A stretch of 64,000 nucleotides of DNA from Oligoflexales bacterium (GCA_023301465.1 JALZUQ010000008.1:1-64000); one strand, 5' to 3'. Positions 53,633 to 63,676 are shown, counted from the first letter of the stretch. The notes: a model not told the origin generated them from the letters alone. Numbers and translations are program-made.

Positions 53633-54784
53633 ATGCAAATTATTGAGAAAATTCAGAGTGCCCTTGGGCCTGTAGGATCAGGTGCATTAGGGCATGCATT
53701 GATTGGACTAGCGATATTAGTTATTGGATTATTGGTCGTAAAGTTTTTGGTTGGAATTTTCAAATCTTTACTAGGTAAAGTAGATTTCTTGCATAAGCAT
53801 AACTTAGTAAAACCAATTGGCTCATTAATTAAAGCCGTCATGACTATCTTTGTCTTAATCGCTGTACTTCAGCATTTTGGCTTAACAAAGGTATTAGAAC
53901 CACTTGAAAACCTTGCATCGCAGTTTATGTCAGCAGTTCCAAGAATTATTGGTGCTGGTGTTGTTGGCTATGCAGGTTGGGTTATTGCAAAGATTGTTGC
54001 AGAACTTGTTGGCTTAGGCCTTGGCAAAGTTGATACTCAATTAGCAAACAAAATTGGTAACGACAGTATCAAAGTATCTAAATTTGGTAGTGCGTTTGTC
54101 TTTGGCGGTGTTTTACTTCCAATCATCGTTGCTGCTTTAGGCGTTTTAAACATTCCAGCAATCACAGTTCCTGCTTCTAATATGATCAATGAACTCATGA
54201 GTTCTGTACCAAATATTGTCGGTGCAGCGATCATCCTTTTAGTCGCTTTCTTTGTGACTAAGTTTGTTATCTTCATGTTGACTGGACTTCTTGAAGGTAT
54301 GGGCGTTAACGCTCTTCCCAAAAAACTAGGGATTGACGGGATGCTTCCTGCTTCTCTTACTCCAATCAAACTTATCAGCAACGCAATCATGTTCTTTGCA
54401 ATGCTAACTGCTGCAACTGGTGCTGTTCAAACTCTTGGTATCGAAATCATTTCAGATGTTTTCTCAAAGGTCCTTGAGTTCGGTGGCGGTGTATTGATCG
54501 GCTCTGTGATTTTAATCATTGGTAACTTCTTAAGCACGATTGCTTACAACAAGTTAAGCGGCTCTGGCAACCAAGCATTGGCTGGTATTGCAAGAGTAGC
54601 GATCCTTGGTTTAGTTCTAGCAATGGGACTTAAGTCAATGGGACTTGCAGATAATATCGTCAACATGGCATTTGGCTTCTCAATCGGTTCAGCTGCAATT
54701 GCATTTGCTCTAGCTTTTGGCTTGGGTGGACGTGACGCTGCAAAGAGCTTATCTGATACTTGGGTTTCAAAACTCAAAAAATAA
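53633..54784 (+). CDS. Mechanosensitive-channel-like protein with repeated TM helices
   Basis: 383 residues. Repeated hydrophobic helices with Gly- and Val-rich sequence (LIGLAILVIGLLVVKFL, VPRIIGAGVVGYAGWVIAKI, VPNIVGAAIILLVAFFVTKF) match the conserved TM helix family PF05552 found in MscS-like proteins. No clear MscS beta domain follows, so it is a channel-like protein of uncertain gating. The SD GGAGGA lies 6 bases before ATG 53633. The coding sequence has GC- and Gly-rich codons and a strong terminator follows, suggesting high expression. Confidence 0.8.
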   Translation: MQIIEKIQSALGPVGSGALGHALIGLAILVIGLLVVKFLVGIFKSLLGKVDFLHKHNLVKPIGSLIKAVMTIFVLIAVLQHFGLTKVLEPLENLASQFMSAVPRIIGAGVVGYAGWVIAKIVAELVGLGLGKVDTQLANKIGNDSIKVSKFGSAFVFGGVLLPIIVAALGVLNIPAITVPASNMINELMSSVPNIVGAAIILLVAFFVTKFVIFMLTGLLEGMGVNALPKKLGIDGMLPASLTPIKLISNAIMFFAMLTAATGAVQTLGIEIISDVFSKVLEFGGGVLIGSVILIIGNFLSTIAYNKLSGSGNQALAGIARVAILGLVLAMGLKSMGLADNIVNMAFGFSIGSAAIAFALAFGLGGRDAAKSLSDTWVSKLKK

Positions 54785-54801
54785 TCTCTAAGACTCTTAT
54801 T

Positions 54802-54838
54802 AAAAAAAAGCACCATCTCATTTGATGGTGCTTTTTTT
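54802..54838 (+). terminator. Rho-independent terminator after the channel-like gene
   Basis: The 8-base-pair stem GCACCATC/GATGGTGC (54810-54817 and 54824-54831) with a TCATTT loop is followed by seven T residues. Eight A residues precede it, so it could also stop transcription from the other strand. It lies 17 bases after the stop of the channel-like gene. Confidence 0.93.
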
Positions 54839-54912
54839 AATATTATTAGACACTTAAAAACTATTTATTAATCAGGGACTATGATATGTAAATCATAAAA
54901 AATGGAGATATC

Positions 54913-55260
54913 ATGATCAAATTATTAAGTACTATTTTATTATTAACATTCGCGGCCACTGGGCTCTCGTCAGAAAGCATTGATGGCAAAGTTGTAATCC
55001 TAAAAAATGTAACAGTCACTACATGTGGAGTCCAACTTATGGGCTGTTCTTCTCAAATTATACTAGATGATCATTCTAATTATCTTTTAGATACGTCGAG
55101 CATGAAAAACTTCTTAAATATAAATGGACATCTGATTGCACAAGACTCAAAAAAGATTAATGTTTCAGAGATTGTAGGGGTTGTTTCTAAAGAAACTGGT
55201 TTCTTTCCAAACCCTACTGCTACATTTGATGTAATTAGAGTGCTAAGCTTTAAAAAATAA
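54913..55260 (+). CDS. Small secreted protein, unknown
   Basis: 115 residues. A signal peptide (1-18) is followed by a beta-rich domain of about 95 residues with a pair of cysteines (TTCGVQLMGCSSQ, near 37-44). No family is recognised. GGAG lies 6 bases before the ATG. It ends 8 bases before a 13-base-pair hairpin shared with the convergent ABC exporter gene. Confidence 0.7.
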   Translation: MIKLLSTILLLTFAATGLSSESIDGKVVILKNVTVTTCGVQLMGCSSQIILDDHSNYLLDTSSMKNFLNINGHLIAQDSKKINVSEIVGVVSKETGFFPNPTATFDVIRVLSFKK

Positions 55261-55268
55261 CTTCATCT

Positions 55269-55301
55269 TTTCACCATGCTTCGATCACAAGCATGGTGAA
55301 A
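55269..55301. terminator. Hairpin between convergent genes
   Basis: A 13-base-pair inverted repeat around a 7-base loop, TTCACCATGCTT and AAGCATGGTGAA in the core, between the small secreted protein gene and the convergent ABC exporter. It lacks a clear U-run, but the position and long stem suit a bidirectional terminator. Confidence 0.55.
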
Positions 55302-55307
55302 TAGAAG

Positions 55308-58300
55308 CTAGATAATTACCCGCCCCTGATCTAATTCAATCACCCTGTCACAGTCTGATAATGTATGAAGCCTATGAGCAATCATTAAAATAGTAACTCC
55401 GCTGAACTCATCTTTTAATACATTTTGTATTTTCTCATCCGTGATAACATCAACAGAAGCAGTAGCTTCGTCCATGACAATAATTTTTGTTTGAGTTAAT
55501 AGAGCTCTGGCAAGACATAATAACTGCCTTTGACCCTGTGATATATTGAGACCATCTTCTGTAATTTTAGAACCTAGAGCTTTTGGCATTTTTTTGACAA
55601 ATTGAAAAAGCTGAACTTTCTTTAAAGCTTTCCATATTTGATCGTCAGAATACACAGAAAAACGATCTAAGTTTTCTCGGAGTGTTCCATAAAAAAGAAC
55701 TGGGTCTTGAGGGATGATGGCCATTTTTTGTCGCAATTGACTGAGGGGAATCCCTTCTATATCAACACCGCCGACCAGAACACTACCTGACTTCGCCTCG
55801 ACAAAACGAAATAAAATTTGAAAAATACTACTCTTACCAGAACCCGTACGCCCTTTTATACCAACTCTTTCACCTTTTTTAATTTGAAAACTAAGACCTC
55901 GAATCACATCAGGAAGGTGTTTATCGTAACGCATCCAGACATCTTTAAACTCAATGGTTGGCACAACCGGCCAACTCGAAAGGTCATCACTTATTTCTTT
56001 TATGACTTGCTGTTCTTGAGGAAGTTGTTTGTAACGTCTCAACCTTTCAAGGGTTGTAATCTTTGCTTCCACCTCACTGAAAGAACGAATACACCAGTTC
56101 AAATCTTGCCAGAACCCCATGCTATATGTCATTGCTAGTGCACCCAGCGAAAGTTGCACGTACCCCCATTTTACAAAAAACAGAACAGACAGAATGGTTC
56201 CAAAGCTCACAAAGCTTGCAATAATTGGAATACGTATGGAGAACCACCTATTCAGTAGTAAAGCCCCATAATAAGTACGTTGGCTTTCGTTTAGTTTGTT
56301 TAAGAATTTTTCATAGAAACATTGACCTTTTTTGTAAGCTCTTAGTACCTGCAAGCCCTTAATAGATTCTTTAAAGTGAGCAAACTTTGGAGATCTACTC
56401 ACAAACACAAGTCTTTTAGACTCCCTCGCAGAAACTCTATATTTTTTTTGAAGCTTATAAAAAGCAAAGACCATGGGTATGATGACGCATAAAACCAATG
56501 GAGAAATACTCACAATCACTACTAAGGCTAGAAGAGATTTTGTTCCAAAGCGTACGGTATGCTCAAAACTCCAAGGCAACTCCCTCTCAATGACATCAAT
56601 ATCTTTTGAAAAGCGATTTAGCACTCTCCCAACTGGGTTTTTATCAAAAAACCTGACACCGGTATTTAATACACCTTTGACAGCATCTGCATGAATTTTT
56701 TTGGAGGCTTGAATAGACCTCCAAGAGTAATATAAATGCTGAAAAAAACTAAAGACCAAACCCACTAGACTAATGCAAATAAAAACGGTTAAGTAAAACC
56801 ACTGGGTATCAACGGTCGTCAAGTGCCGTAATTTCTCTGACCATATTGAAACCCAAAAATCCCTCCCTAAAGGGGCTAATAAAAAACCTAAAAGAAGAAA
56901 AACCAAAAGACTCAACACGAATTTAGGGCGTTTTATTCCAGCCATAGCCCTAAAAAAATCCATAAAAACCTTTGGTGAAACGCCACCCACTTCACGGTCC
57001 TCGACATCATTAAAAAACTTTTGAGTTAACTCCGTTTTTTTGGTTTGTGATGCCTTCACTTTTTTTGCACGAATTTTTTGTTCAGAAGCTACTTGGATAA
57101 ATTCTTTAAATTTTGGGTGTTTTTGTACTTCTTCCATGGACCCTTGGCAAACTTTTTTCCCTTCATCCATTAAGATAATTTTGTCAAAATACTCTAAATG
57201 TTCAAACCTATGAGTCACAAGCACAAGCGTCTTATCAGCCCACTCAGACCTTATTAAATCCTTAAAAATATAATTCTCAGTCTCATGATCTAAAGGTGCA
57301 AAGGGGTCATCTAATAGAATCATATCAGCATCATGGTACACTGACCTTGCAAGACTTACTCGCATTTTTTGTCCACCAGATAAATTCACACCCTGCTCAC
57401 CAATATCTGTTTCTAAACCTCCGGCAATTTGTGCAATGTCAGGCGTCATCCCTGATAACTTAATTGCTTTTTCTAAGGCGTTGCATTTTGTTTCGCTTGT
57501 TTCATGAAAGATAATATTTTCTTTGATGGTTGCATTCATGATAAAAGGTTGTTGAGACACATAAGCAACAGAAGCATCTGAACGCACACGAATATCACCT
57601 GATTTATGTTTTATTTCACCAAGTAGTAGTTTTAAAATCAAGCTTTTACCAGCCCCAGTTTTTCCAAGAATTGCAATTTTATCAGCTTTTTCTATTTGAA
57701 AAGATAAATCACTTATTTTTTCAGCACCATCATACTCAACAACAACATTAGATATTTTTGCAATTTGTTTTTTTTCTGATGAAACCAATGGTTTTAAAGG
57801 AGACCTGACATGATCACTACTTAAATAAGCTCTGACACGATCCCCGCTCACCTTTGCCATAGCAAGATCGGCGATAAAGTAAGTTAACTCACCAAATGGC
57901 CCCTCCAGTAAAATAAATAATGCAAGACTTGAAAACATCACAGAAATACTGAGTTCACCACCTGCATATAGGTAATAAGCAAAACAAACAGACGCCGATA
58001 AAACACCTGTTGAATAAAAAATTGTATGAGAAACCGCACGCACCACATCAAATAAAAACTTCGTACTCAGTTCTTTATCTCTATGCTTTTCGATAACTTC
58101 AGTAAACTTATCTGTCCAAGCAAAGTACTTTACGATCCTCATTGAACCAAGTATTTGAGACATCACAGAAACACGGTCATCTCGTATCTTCATCATTTGA
58201 TCATTGTAGTACGCAAATTTTTTCCCCGTTAAATACATCAAGGGAGTTAGAAGCAACATGACTAAAAATGAAAGTAATGCAGCATTGCCTAAAATGGAAT

Positions 58301-58925
58301 AAAGAGCTCCACAAATTGCTAATATAGAAAACAGAGAATAGATGATTTCTAAGCCAATCCAAGCAAAAACAGACAAAGTATCTGTATCAGAACCTATCAA
58401 ATTGACAACATCACCACTTTGAAACTCACCAGACATACTCTCGTTGCCTTGAAGTGTCTTTTGAAAAATTTTTTGATTAAGAATATTGATAATTTCCATG
58501 TGAGAGCAAACTGCATGGTAAATATAGTGATTAATCATGACAAAGCTAATGGGGCCGAGTAATGTCATCATTGCTCCCCAAAACACAGCTGTATAAAATA
58601 AGTCTTGGGTAAACACTTGAGCTTCAAAACAGGATAAAACCTCTTTGAGCATCAAAGGACCCATAATACGCAATGGAATGACACTGAATAAAAGCACAGT
58701 CATCCAAAAAAAACGTTTTTTAATAAAGCTCAATAAACATAAGAAGAAACGAAAACTTGAATCTGTCTCTATTGATTTTTGACGGTAATCTACTTTACAT
58801 GGATCAATGCTTGGATCTAAATGAGGCAAATCATCCATTTCTAAAGGACGAGTTAAACCTAAGTTGATGATCTGGCCAATGTGAGAGAAAGTTAGTTTTT
58901 GCCAAACCTCTCTAAAGCTGATCAT
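55308..58925 (-). CDS. Full-length ABCC (MRP)-like ABC exporter, two TMD-NBD units in one chain
   Basis: 1205 residues with two halves, each a membrane domain and an ATPase. NBD1 has Walker A GKTGAGKS (421-428), VNLSGGQKMRVSLARSVYHD and Walker B LLDDP with Asp540 in place of the catalytic Glu. NBD2 has GRTGSGKSS and LLCLARALLTQTKIIVMDEA, with the catalytic Glu present. A degenerate first site and canonical second site, and the segment FFDKNPVGRVLNRFSKDI in the second membrane domain, are the pattern of eukaryotic ABCC proteins. It likely exports an organic substrate. It overlaps the FMN oxidoreductase gene by 14 bases. Confidence 0.93.
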   Translation of the reverse strand: MISFREVWQKLTFSHIGQIINLGLTRPLEMDDLPHLDPSIDPCKVDYRQKSIETDSSFRFFLCLLSFIKKRFFWMTVLLFSVIPLRIMGPLMLKEVLSCFEAQVFTQDLFYTAVFWGAMMTLLGPISFVMINHYIYHAVCSHMEIINILNQKIFQKTLQGNESMSGEFQSGDVVNLIGSDTDTLSVFAWIGLEIIYSLFSILAICGALYSILGNAALLSFLVMLLLTPLMYLTGKKFAYYNDQMMKIRDDRVSVMSQILGSMRIVKYFAWTDKFTEVIEKHRDKELSTKFLFDVVRAVSHTIFYSTGVLSASVCFAYYLYAGGELSISVMFSSLALFILLEGPFGELTYFIADLAMAKVSGDRVRAYLSSDHVRSPLKPLVSSEKKQIAKISNVVVEYDGAEKISDLSFQIEKADKIAILGKTGAGKSLILKLLLGEIKHKSGDIRVRSDASVAYVSQQPFIMNATIKENIIFHETSETKCNALEKAIKLSGMTPDIAQIAGGLETDIGEQGVNLSGGQKMRVSLARSVYHDADMILLDDPFAPLDHETENYIFKDLIRSEWADKTLVLVTHRFEHLEYFDKIILMDEGKKVCQGSMEEVQKHPKFKEFIQVASEQKIRAKKVKASQTKKTELTQKFFNDVEDREVGGVSPKVFMDFFRAMAGIKRPKFVLSLLVFLLLGFLLAPLGRDFWVSIWSEKLRHLTTVDTQWFYLTVFICISLVGLVFSFFQHLYYSWRSIQASKKIHADAVKGVLNTGVRFFDKNPVGRVLNRFSKDIDVIERELPWSFEHTVRFGTKSLLALVVIVSISPLVLCVIIPMVFAFYKLQKKYRVSARESKRLVFVSRSPKFAHFKESIKGLQVLRAYKKGQCFYEKFLNKLNESQRTYYGALLLNRWFSIRIPIIASFVSFGTILSVLFFVKWGYVQLSLGALAMTYSMGFWQDLNWCIRSFSEVEAKITTLERLRRYKQLPQEQQVIKEISDDLSSWPVVPTIEFKDVWMRYDKHLPDVIRGLSFQIKKGERVGIKGRTGSGKSSIFQILFRFVEAKSGSVLVGGVDIEGIPLSQLRQKMAIIPQDPVLFYGTLRENLDRFSVYSDDQIWKALKKVQLFQFVKKMPKALGSKITEDGLNISQGQRQLLCLARALLTQTKIIVMDEATASVDVITDEKIQNVLKDEFSGVTILMIAHRLHTLSDCDRVIELDQGRVII

Positions 58926-60513
58926 AATGGGCTTTGAAGTCTTTAGCGGATGCTATCTTTAGCATCCTACTCATATCGTCAGAAATAGGCTTTGATGATT
59001 CAGGCAAAAAAGCACCTTCTCCTGTACAGGGAAACAAGTCATCGTATGTTTGCACCGTTGAGTGGTCATACCGCCTCATGATCATTCTAGGAACTAAATG
59101 ATCGGGATGACTAACCCCCATTGCACCAAGCATATGACAAATACTGTCAATGGTGCCGTGATGGAACTGGGCTACTCTTTTCTTTTTGTCAGTGACAACA
59201 ATCGCTTTATAAAGATTTGGGTTCTGTGTAGCAACGCCAGTAGGACAGTCGTTAGCATGACATTTTAATGCTTGAATGCAACCAAGAGCCATCATCATTG
59301 CACGAGACATATAAACCGCATCAGCACCCAAGGCAAGAAACTTGATCACTTGAAAGCCAGTGACAGCACGTCCTGAAGCAATGATCTTTAACTTAGAGCG
59401 AAGACCAAAGCCACGCAATGCATTATGAACAAATGACAACCCATCAATCAAGGGAAAACCCAAGTGATTTGAAAACTCAAGTGGAGCAGCACCTGTTCCA
59501 CCCTCACCACCGTCCACACAAATGTAATCTGGTGAAATTCCTGTTTCTAACATTGCTTTACACAATGCAATAAACTCATGACGACGACCAATACAAAGCT
59601 TAAAACCAATAGGTTTTCCACCTGACAAGTCTCTAAGCTCCTTTAAAAAATGACAGAACCCAATCGGGTCATGAAACGCCTTATGGTAAGGAGGAGAAAG
59701 AACCGACTTACCAACTTCTACCCCGCGAATTTCAGCAATCTCAGAAGTTACTTTTTTTGCAGGAAGGATTCCCCCATGACCCGGTTTTGCTCCTTGAGAA
59801 AGTTTGAGCTCAATCATCTTGATGTTTGGGTTCACAGAAAGTTTCGCATACTTTTCTGAATCAAACCCACCGTCCGCTGCACGACATCCAAAGTATCCGG
59901 TACCAATTTGCCAGATCAAATCACCACCAGAATTTAAATGATAAGGACTCACCCCACCTTCACCAGTGTTGTGGGCAAAGTTTCCAATTTTTGCACCGGC
60001 GTTTAGAGATTCAATAGCAGTCCGGCTTAATGAACCAAAGCTCATGGCTCCAATATTGACGAGACTGGCAGAATAAGGTTGCTTGCACTCACTTCCACCA
60101 ATCATCACTCTCGGTTCTTCTTCGATATGCTTTGGAGAAACAGAATGGTTTAGCCATTCGTAACCGGGTGCATAAACATCTTTTTGAGTACCAAAAGGCA
60201 AAGATGATAATTGCTTTTTTGCTCTTTGATATACGATAGAGCGAAGCTCTCTACTAAACGGAACTCCGTCACTATTTGACTCAACAAAATACTGATGAAT
60301 CTCTGGGCGAATCATTTCAAAGAGATAACGCATGCGACCTAAAATAGGAAAGTTTCTTAAGATGCTATGTTTGACTTGAAACGCATCATGTAAAATCCAA
60401 AAACCTACAAAGCCAAGAATTGCAGCAATCCACCATGGTAATGCACAAGTGATTATGGTTGAAGCAGCTGCAATTATCATCAAGACAGCTGCTATGATCA
60501 TTTGGTTTCTCAT
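58912..60513 (-). CDS. FMN-binding glutamate-synthase-like oxidoreductase
   Basis: 533 residues. Two N-terminal membrane helices (about 5-45) are followed by the GltB central/FMN domain: GAMSFGSLSRTAIESLNAGA, GEGGVSPYHLNSGGDLIWQIG, KPGHGGILPAKKV, VDGGEGGTGAAP and CHANDCPTGVATQNP. The last segment carries cysteines that bind a cluster in the family. It lacks the glutaminase domain of true GltB, so it is a stand-alone oxidoreductase of unknown substrate, perhaps membrane-bound. It is cotranscribed with the ABCC-like exporter downstream. Confidence 0.9.
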   Translation of the reverse strand: MRNQMIIAAVLMIIAAASTIITCALPWWIAAILGFVGFWILHDAFQVKHSILRNFPILGRMRYLFEMIRPEIHQYFVESNSDGVPFSRELRSIVYQRAKKQLSSLPFGTQKDVYAPGYEWLNHSVSPKHIEEEPRVMIGGSECKQPYSASLVNIGAMSFGSLSRTAIESLNAGAKIGNFAHNTGEGGVSPYHLNSGGDLIWQIGTGYFGCRAADGGFDSEKYAKLSVNPNIKMIELKLSQGAKPGHGGILPAKKVTSEIAEIRGVEVGKSVLSPPYHKAFHDPIGFCHFLKELRDLSGGKPIGFKLCIGRRHEFIALCKAMLETGISPDYICVDGGEGGTGAAPLEFSNHLGFPLIDGLSFVHNALRGFGLRSKLKIIASGRAVTGFQVIKFLALGADAVYMSRAMMMALGCIQALKCHANDCPTGVATQNPNLYKAIVVTDKKKRVAQFHHGTIDSICHMLGAMGVSHPDHLVPRMIMRRYDHSTVQTYDDLFPCTGEGAFLPESSKPISDDMSRMLKIASAKDFKAHYDQL

Positions 60514-60638
60514 TCAATAGACCTTATATTTAAAAGATATGTTGATGTCCAAAAGATATCGCATCCATACAAGCCTCGCAACCACAATGAACAAGGTTCG
60601 AAATTGCTTCCCTGACTGGATTATGTCATCTTCCTAAC

Positions 60639-61427
60639 ATGAACTTATTTTTTCAAAACATTGTTCTTATTTATGTCATTTGTATTTGTTTATGGCTGTT
60701 ATCGCTACGCCTCAAAAACTCATCTATTATAGACCCATTTTGGGGAATGTTTTTTGTGGTTTCCACGTGGCACTTTGTTTTAAACACGCCGACTCTTTCT
60801 AAAAGAGCTTTGCTTCTTACTTTTTGCACAACACTTTGGGGCCTCAGGCTCAGTGTGTACTTATTTTTACGCAACTACAACAAAGGTGAAGACAAAAGAT
60901 ATACTACTGTTAGAAACAATGACCCAAAGAGGTTTTGGTGGACGAGTTTATTTAAAGTTTTTTTACTCCAAGGCACCATAGCAAGCCTCATCTGTGTTCC
61001 TATGTACCTTGGAATCACAAGCACTAGCAGCGACCTCAGGTGGTTTGAGTTCATCGGTTTATCTTTATTTTATTTTGGATTTTTATGGGAAACTCAAGCT
61101 GATTGGCAACTATCTCAATTTAAAACAAATCGAAAATCTGATGAAGAAATTTTGGATACTGGCCTTTGGGCATACTCAAGACACCCAAATTATTTCGGAG
61201 AAATTGTGCTTTGGTATGGCTTTGCTGGGATGGTGTTATCTACCAAGAATAGTTGGCTAGCTGTTCTTGCTGCAATCTCCATGAATTATCTCATCATTCA
61301 TTTCTCTGGTGTAAAACCTTTAGAAAAATCCTTGACTGACAGAAAATCTAAATACTATGACTATATCAATAACGTTCCAACCCTAGTGCCTTGGAACCTT
61401 TTCAAATTAACCAAACAAAAGGGCTAA
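60639..61427 (+). CDS. DUF1295 (steroid 5-alpha reductase-like) membrane protein
   Basis: 262 residues with about six helices. The C-terminal signature GLWAYSRHPNYFGEIVLWYG is that of DUF1295 and isoprenylcysteine methyltransferase-like proteins, with a cofactor-binding region. The early SSIIDPFWG is also typical of DUF1295. It probably reduces or methylates a lipid, but the substrate is unknown. No SD precedes the ATG. It is divergent from the FMN oxidoreductase and followed by the creatininase-family gene after 4 bases. Confidence 0.87.
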   Translation: MNLFFQNIVLIYVICICLWLLSLRLKNSSIIDPFWGMFFVVSTWHFVLNTPTLSKRALLLTFCTTLWGLRLSVYLFLRNYNKGEDKRYTTVRNNDPKRFWWTSLFKVFLLQGTIASLICVPMYLGITSTSSDLRWFEFIGLSLFYFGFLWETQADWQLSQFKTNRKSDEEILDTGLWAYSRHPNYFGEIVLWYGFAGMVLSTKNSWLAVLAAISMNYLIIHFSGVKPLEKSLTDRKSKYYDYINNVPTLVPWNLFKLTKQKG

Positions 61428-61431
61428 AACT

Positions 61432-62172
61432 ATGGAACTTCAATTTATGACTTGGATGGAAGTTGAATCTTACCTGAAAAAAAGAACTGATGTTATCATG
61501 CCTATTGGATCCACCGAACAACACGGACCGAACGGGCTAGTAGGAACTGACGCACTCACTGGATATGGAATGGCTATGGAGCTAAATAAACATGTTGGTA
61601 GCATTGTTGCTCCTTGCATGAATGTGGGTATGGCTCTTCACCATATGGAATTTCCCGGTTCCATGAGCCTAAAGCCTAGTACGATGATCGCCGTCCTAAA
61701 AGACTATGTAACATCTCTTGCAAGACATGGGTTTAAGAGATTCTTTTTTGTAAATGGTCACGGCGGAAATATAGCAACCGCAAAGTCAGCATTTAGTGAA
61801 ATTTATCACGAACTGGAGACTGCTGGAATCTCTGGGGTTAAGTGTCATTTTGAAAGTTGGTTTATAAACCCCGATGTTTTAAAACTTTGCAGAGAACTTT
61901 ACGGTAAAGGTGAAGGCTACCACGCTACTCCAAGTGAAATATCAGTTACTCAATATCTTCATCCAGAACATGTCAAAAGTGCTAATGGGCTCAAGCCTGC
62001 TCCTGAAATGGATGATCATGATATTTATGGTGCAAAGGCATTTAGAGACGCATTCCCAGACGGTAGAATGGGATCAAACTCTGCTGCTGCTTCTATTGAG
62101 GCCGGAGAGAAAATTGTAAAACTTACGGGTGAGGTCCTTTCAAAAACTTTCAAAGAGTTTATTGGTTCGTAA
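61432..62172 (+). CDS. Creatininase-family amidohydrolase
   Basis: 246 residues. The metal-binding blocks of the family are present: MPIGSTEQHGPNG, GTDALTGYGM, FFVNGHGGN and the late GEGYHATPSEIS. Members open creatinine, remove amide or formamide groups in riboflavin/F420 biosynthesis, or act in mycofactocin maturation. Which of these applies here is not clear. It is coupled to the DUF1295 gene, and its last 14 bases overlap the convergent lipoprotein gene. Confidence 0.88.
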   Translation: MELQFMTWMEVESYLKKRTDVIMPIGSTEQHGPNGLVGTDALTGYGMAMELNKHVGSIVAPCMNVGMALHHMEFPGSMSLKPSTMIAVLKDYVTSLARHGFKRFFFVNGHGGNIATAKSAFSEIYHELETAGISGVKCHFESWFINPDVLKLCRELYGKGEGYHATPSEISVTQYLHPEHVKSANGLKPAPEMDDHDIYGAKAFRDAFPDGRMGSNSAAASIEAGEKIVKLTGEVLSKTFKEFIGS

Positions 62173-63670
62173 CTCCTTTAAAGTATTGCTCAAATAAATA
62201 CTGACGAGTACTTTCTGGAATAGGGATGATTTTTGAAAAGTGATAATACATTGGCACAAGTTGCTTTTGTTCTTTGTCACTCATCTTTAATACCGATTCA
62301 AGGGAATGCCCGCCTAATAAGAACCAATACCGAAAATCACCGTATACTGCTAAGATTTCTGTTCTCATATTTTTAATTGCTTTTTTTTCTCCCATAAAAG
62401 CACGTTCAAGCTGCAAAAGTACATAAGCCATCATACCATCTGCATAGTATTCATGTGGGTGGCTCATTGCATAGGCTCCCAAAACAAAATTTTTTGAAAG
62501 TGCAGAGAATAATACCGTTTCATATTCAGCTTCTATGAGCAGTTTATTCCAATCCTGACTAGATTTTAATAGATAAGTAGACTCTGAGTATTGATCAACT
62601 CCGTCCTGCCAATGATCACGGTAAACCTTTTTTGTAAATAGTTCAGCATCACCCTTAAGCTTCCACCCAAAACCTTGAATCAACTTTTCAAAACGAGTTC
62701 TAGGTAATGACAATGAAGAAGCTTCTAAAGATTTCCCATAAAAATCCATTGAGTAATGATATGCATGAGCCAACTCATGAGCCAATAGCCCAAACAAAAC
62801 AAAAGGGCTATGATTCTGACCTTCAGCAAAAACAGTCAATGTTTGGTCATGGATACTAAAAACACCTTCCGTTTGATCATCAATTTTAGAGTTTAGCAAT
62901 GCAAATTGCTCAGTAGAAATAACCTTTAATGATGGTAGAGTTTTACTTCCTTCAAACCAACTTTGATATGCATTTAATAGTAAGTCCTGTGTCACATATA
63001 TTAATTTTTCTGAAAAAACTTGAGATCTTTCAACAAGAGCTACTCCAGCAGCTTCAAAAATTTTCTTTTGAATGTCTATTACCTCAGGTGAATACCTAGA
63101 ATGGTCAAAGACCAAGTGTGCCGGAAGAATATCCGTACCATCAACATCAGGCATTCCATTCAAGTTAGAGTCTTCTATGTCTTTATTTACTGTGTAAGGA
63201 GCCAAATCAAAAACATTATCTATCCCATCACCATCTACATCTGGATCACCTGCATAAAATTTTCCAAGGAACTTTACTCCATACTCTTCATCGGAGATTC
63301 GGTAATCTGGAACCCCATCTGAGTCTGTGTCACGAATCGCCAAGGCCATAAGATATTGATTGCCAAAATAAACTTCATTCAAACGGTCAATCGTATCAGG
63401 ATTTATGTTTTTTAATTTTTCTAGTAATAAAAGTTCATCTGAAGACATTGGTTTTGGCATTGGGTTACCAACATAAAAAACAGACCTTAAACTATTTATT
63501 TGTTGTTGATTAACACTCTCACTATTTAGACTAAAGCTACCTCCCACTGGGAGCGGCTTTGAGGGTCTGGCAGGTTTACAGTCAAAGCTTAAACTAAGAA
63601 GAACAAAAAAGAGGCCTAGGTTCATAAGAACCACTGGCCTCTTTCTCAATGTACTTTTCAATTCAATCAC
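62159..63670 (-). CDS. Calcium-repeat metallopeptidase lipoprotein
   Basis: 503 residues in the longest frame (GTG 63670; TTG 63649 or ATG 63625 would give a neater signal peptide). The signal peptide ends LSFDC, a lipobox-like site. It is followed by thrombospondin type 3-like calcium repeats (DTDSDGVPD, DPDVDGDGIDN, DSNLNGMPD; about 116-178) and a zinc peptidase domain with HELAHAYH (His298, Glu299, His302) and a later HPHEYYADG. It is probably anchored to the outer membrane and exposed. Substrate unknown. Confidence 0.82.
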   Translation of the reverse strand: MIELKSTLRKRPVVLMNLGLFFVLLSLSFDCKPARPSKPLPVGGSFSLNSESVNQQQINSLRSVFYVGNPMPKPMSSDELLLLEKLKNINPDTIDRLNEVYFGNQYLMALAIRDTDSDGVPDYRISDEEYGVKFLGKFYAGDPDVDGDGIDNVFDLAPYTVNKDIEDSNLNGMPDVDGTDILPAHLVFDHSRYSPEVIDIQKKIFEAAGVALVERSQVFSEKLIYVTQDLLLNAYQSWFEGSKTLPSLKVISTEQFALLNSKIDDQTEGVFSIHDQTLTVFAEGQNHSPFVLFGLLAHELAHAYHYSMDFYGKSLEASSLSLPRTRFEKLIQGFGWKLKGDAELFTKKVYRDHWQDGVDQYSESTYLLKSSQDWNKLLIEAEYETVLFSALSKNFVLGAYAMSHPHEYYADGMMAYVLLQLERAFMGEKKAIKNMRTEILAVYGDFRYWFLLGGHSLESVLKMSDKEQKQLVPMYYHFSKIIPIPESTRQYLFEQYFKGVTNQ

Positions 63671-63676
63671 AAGAGA

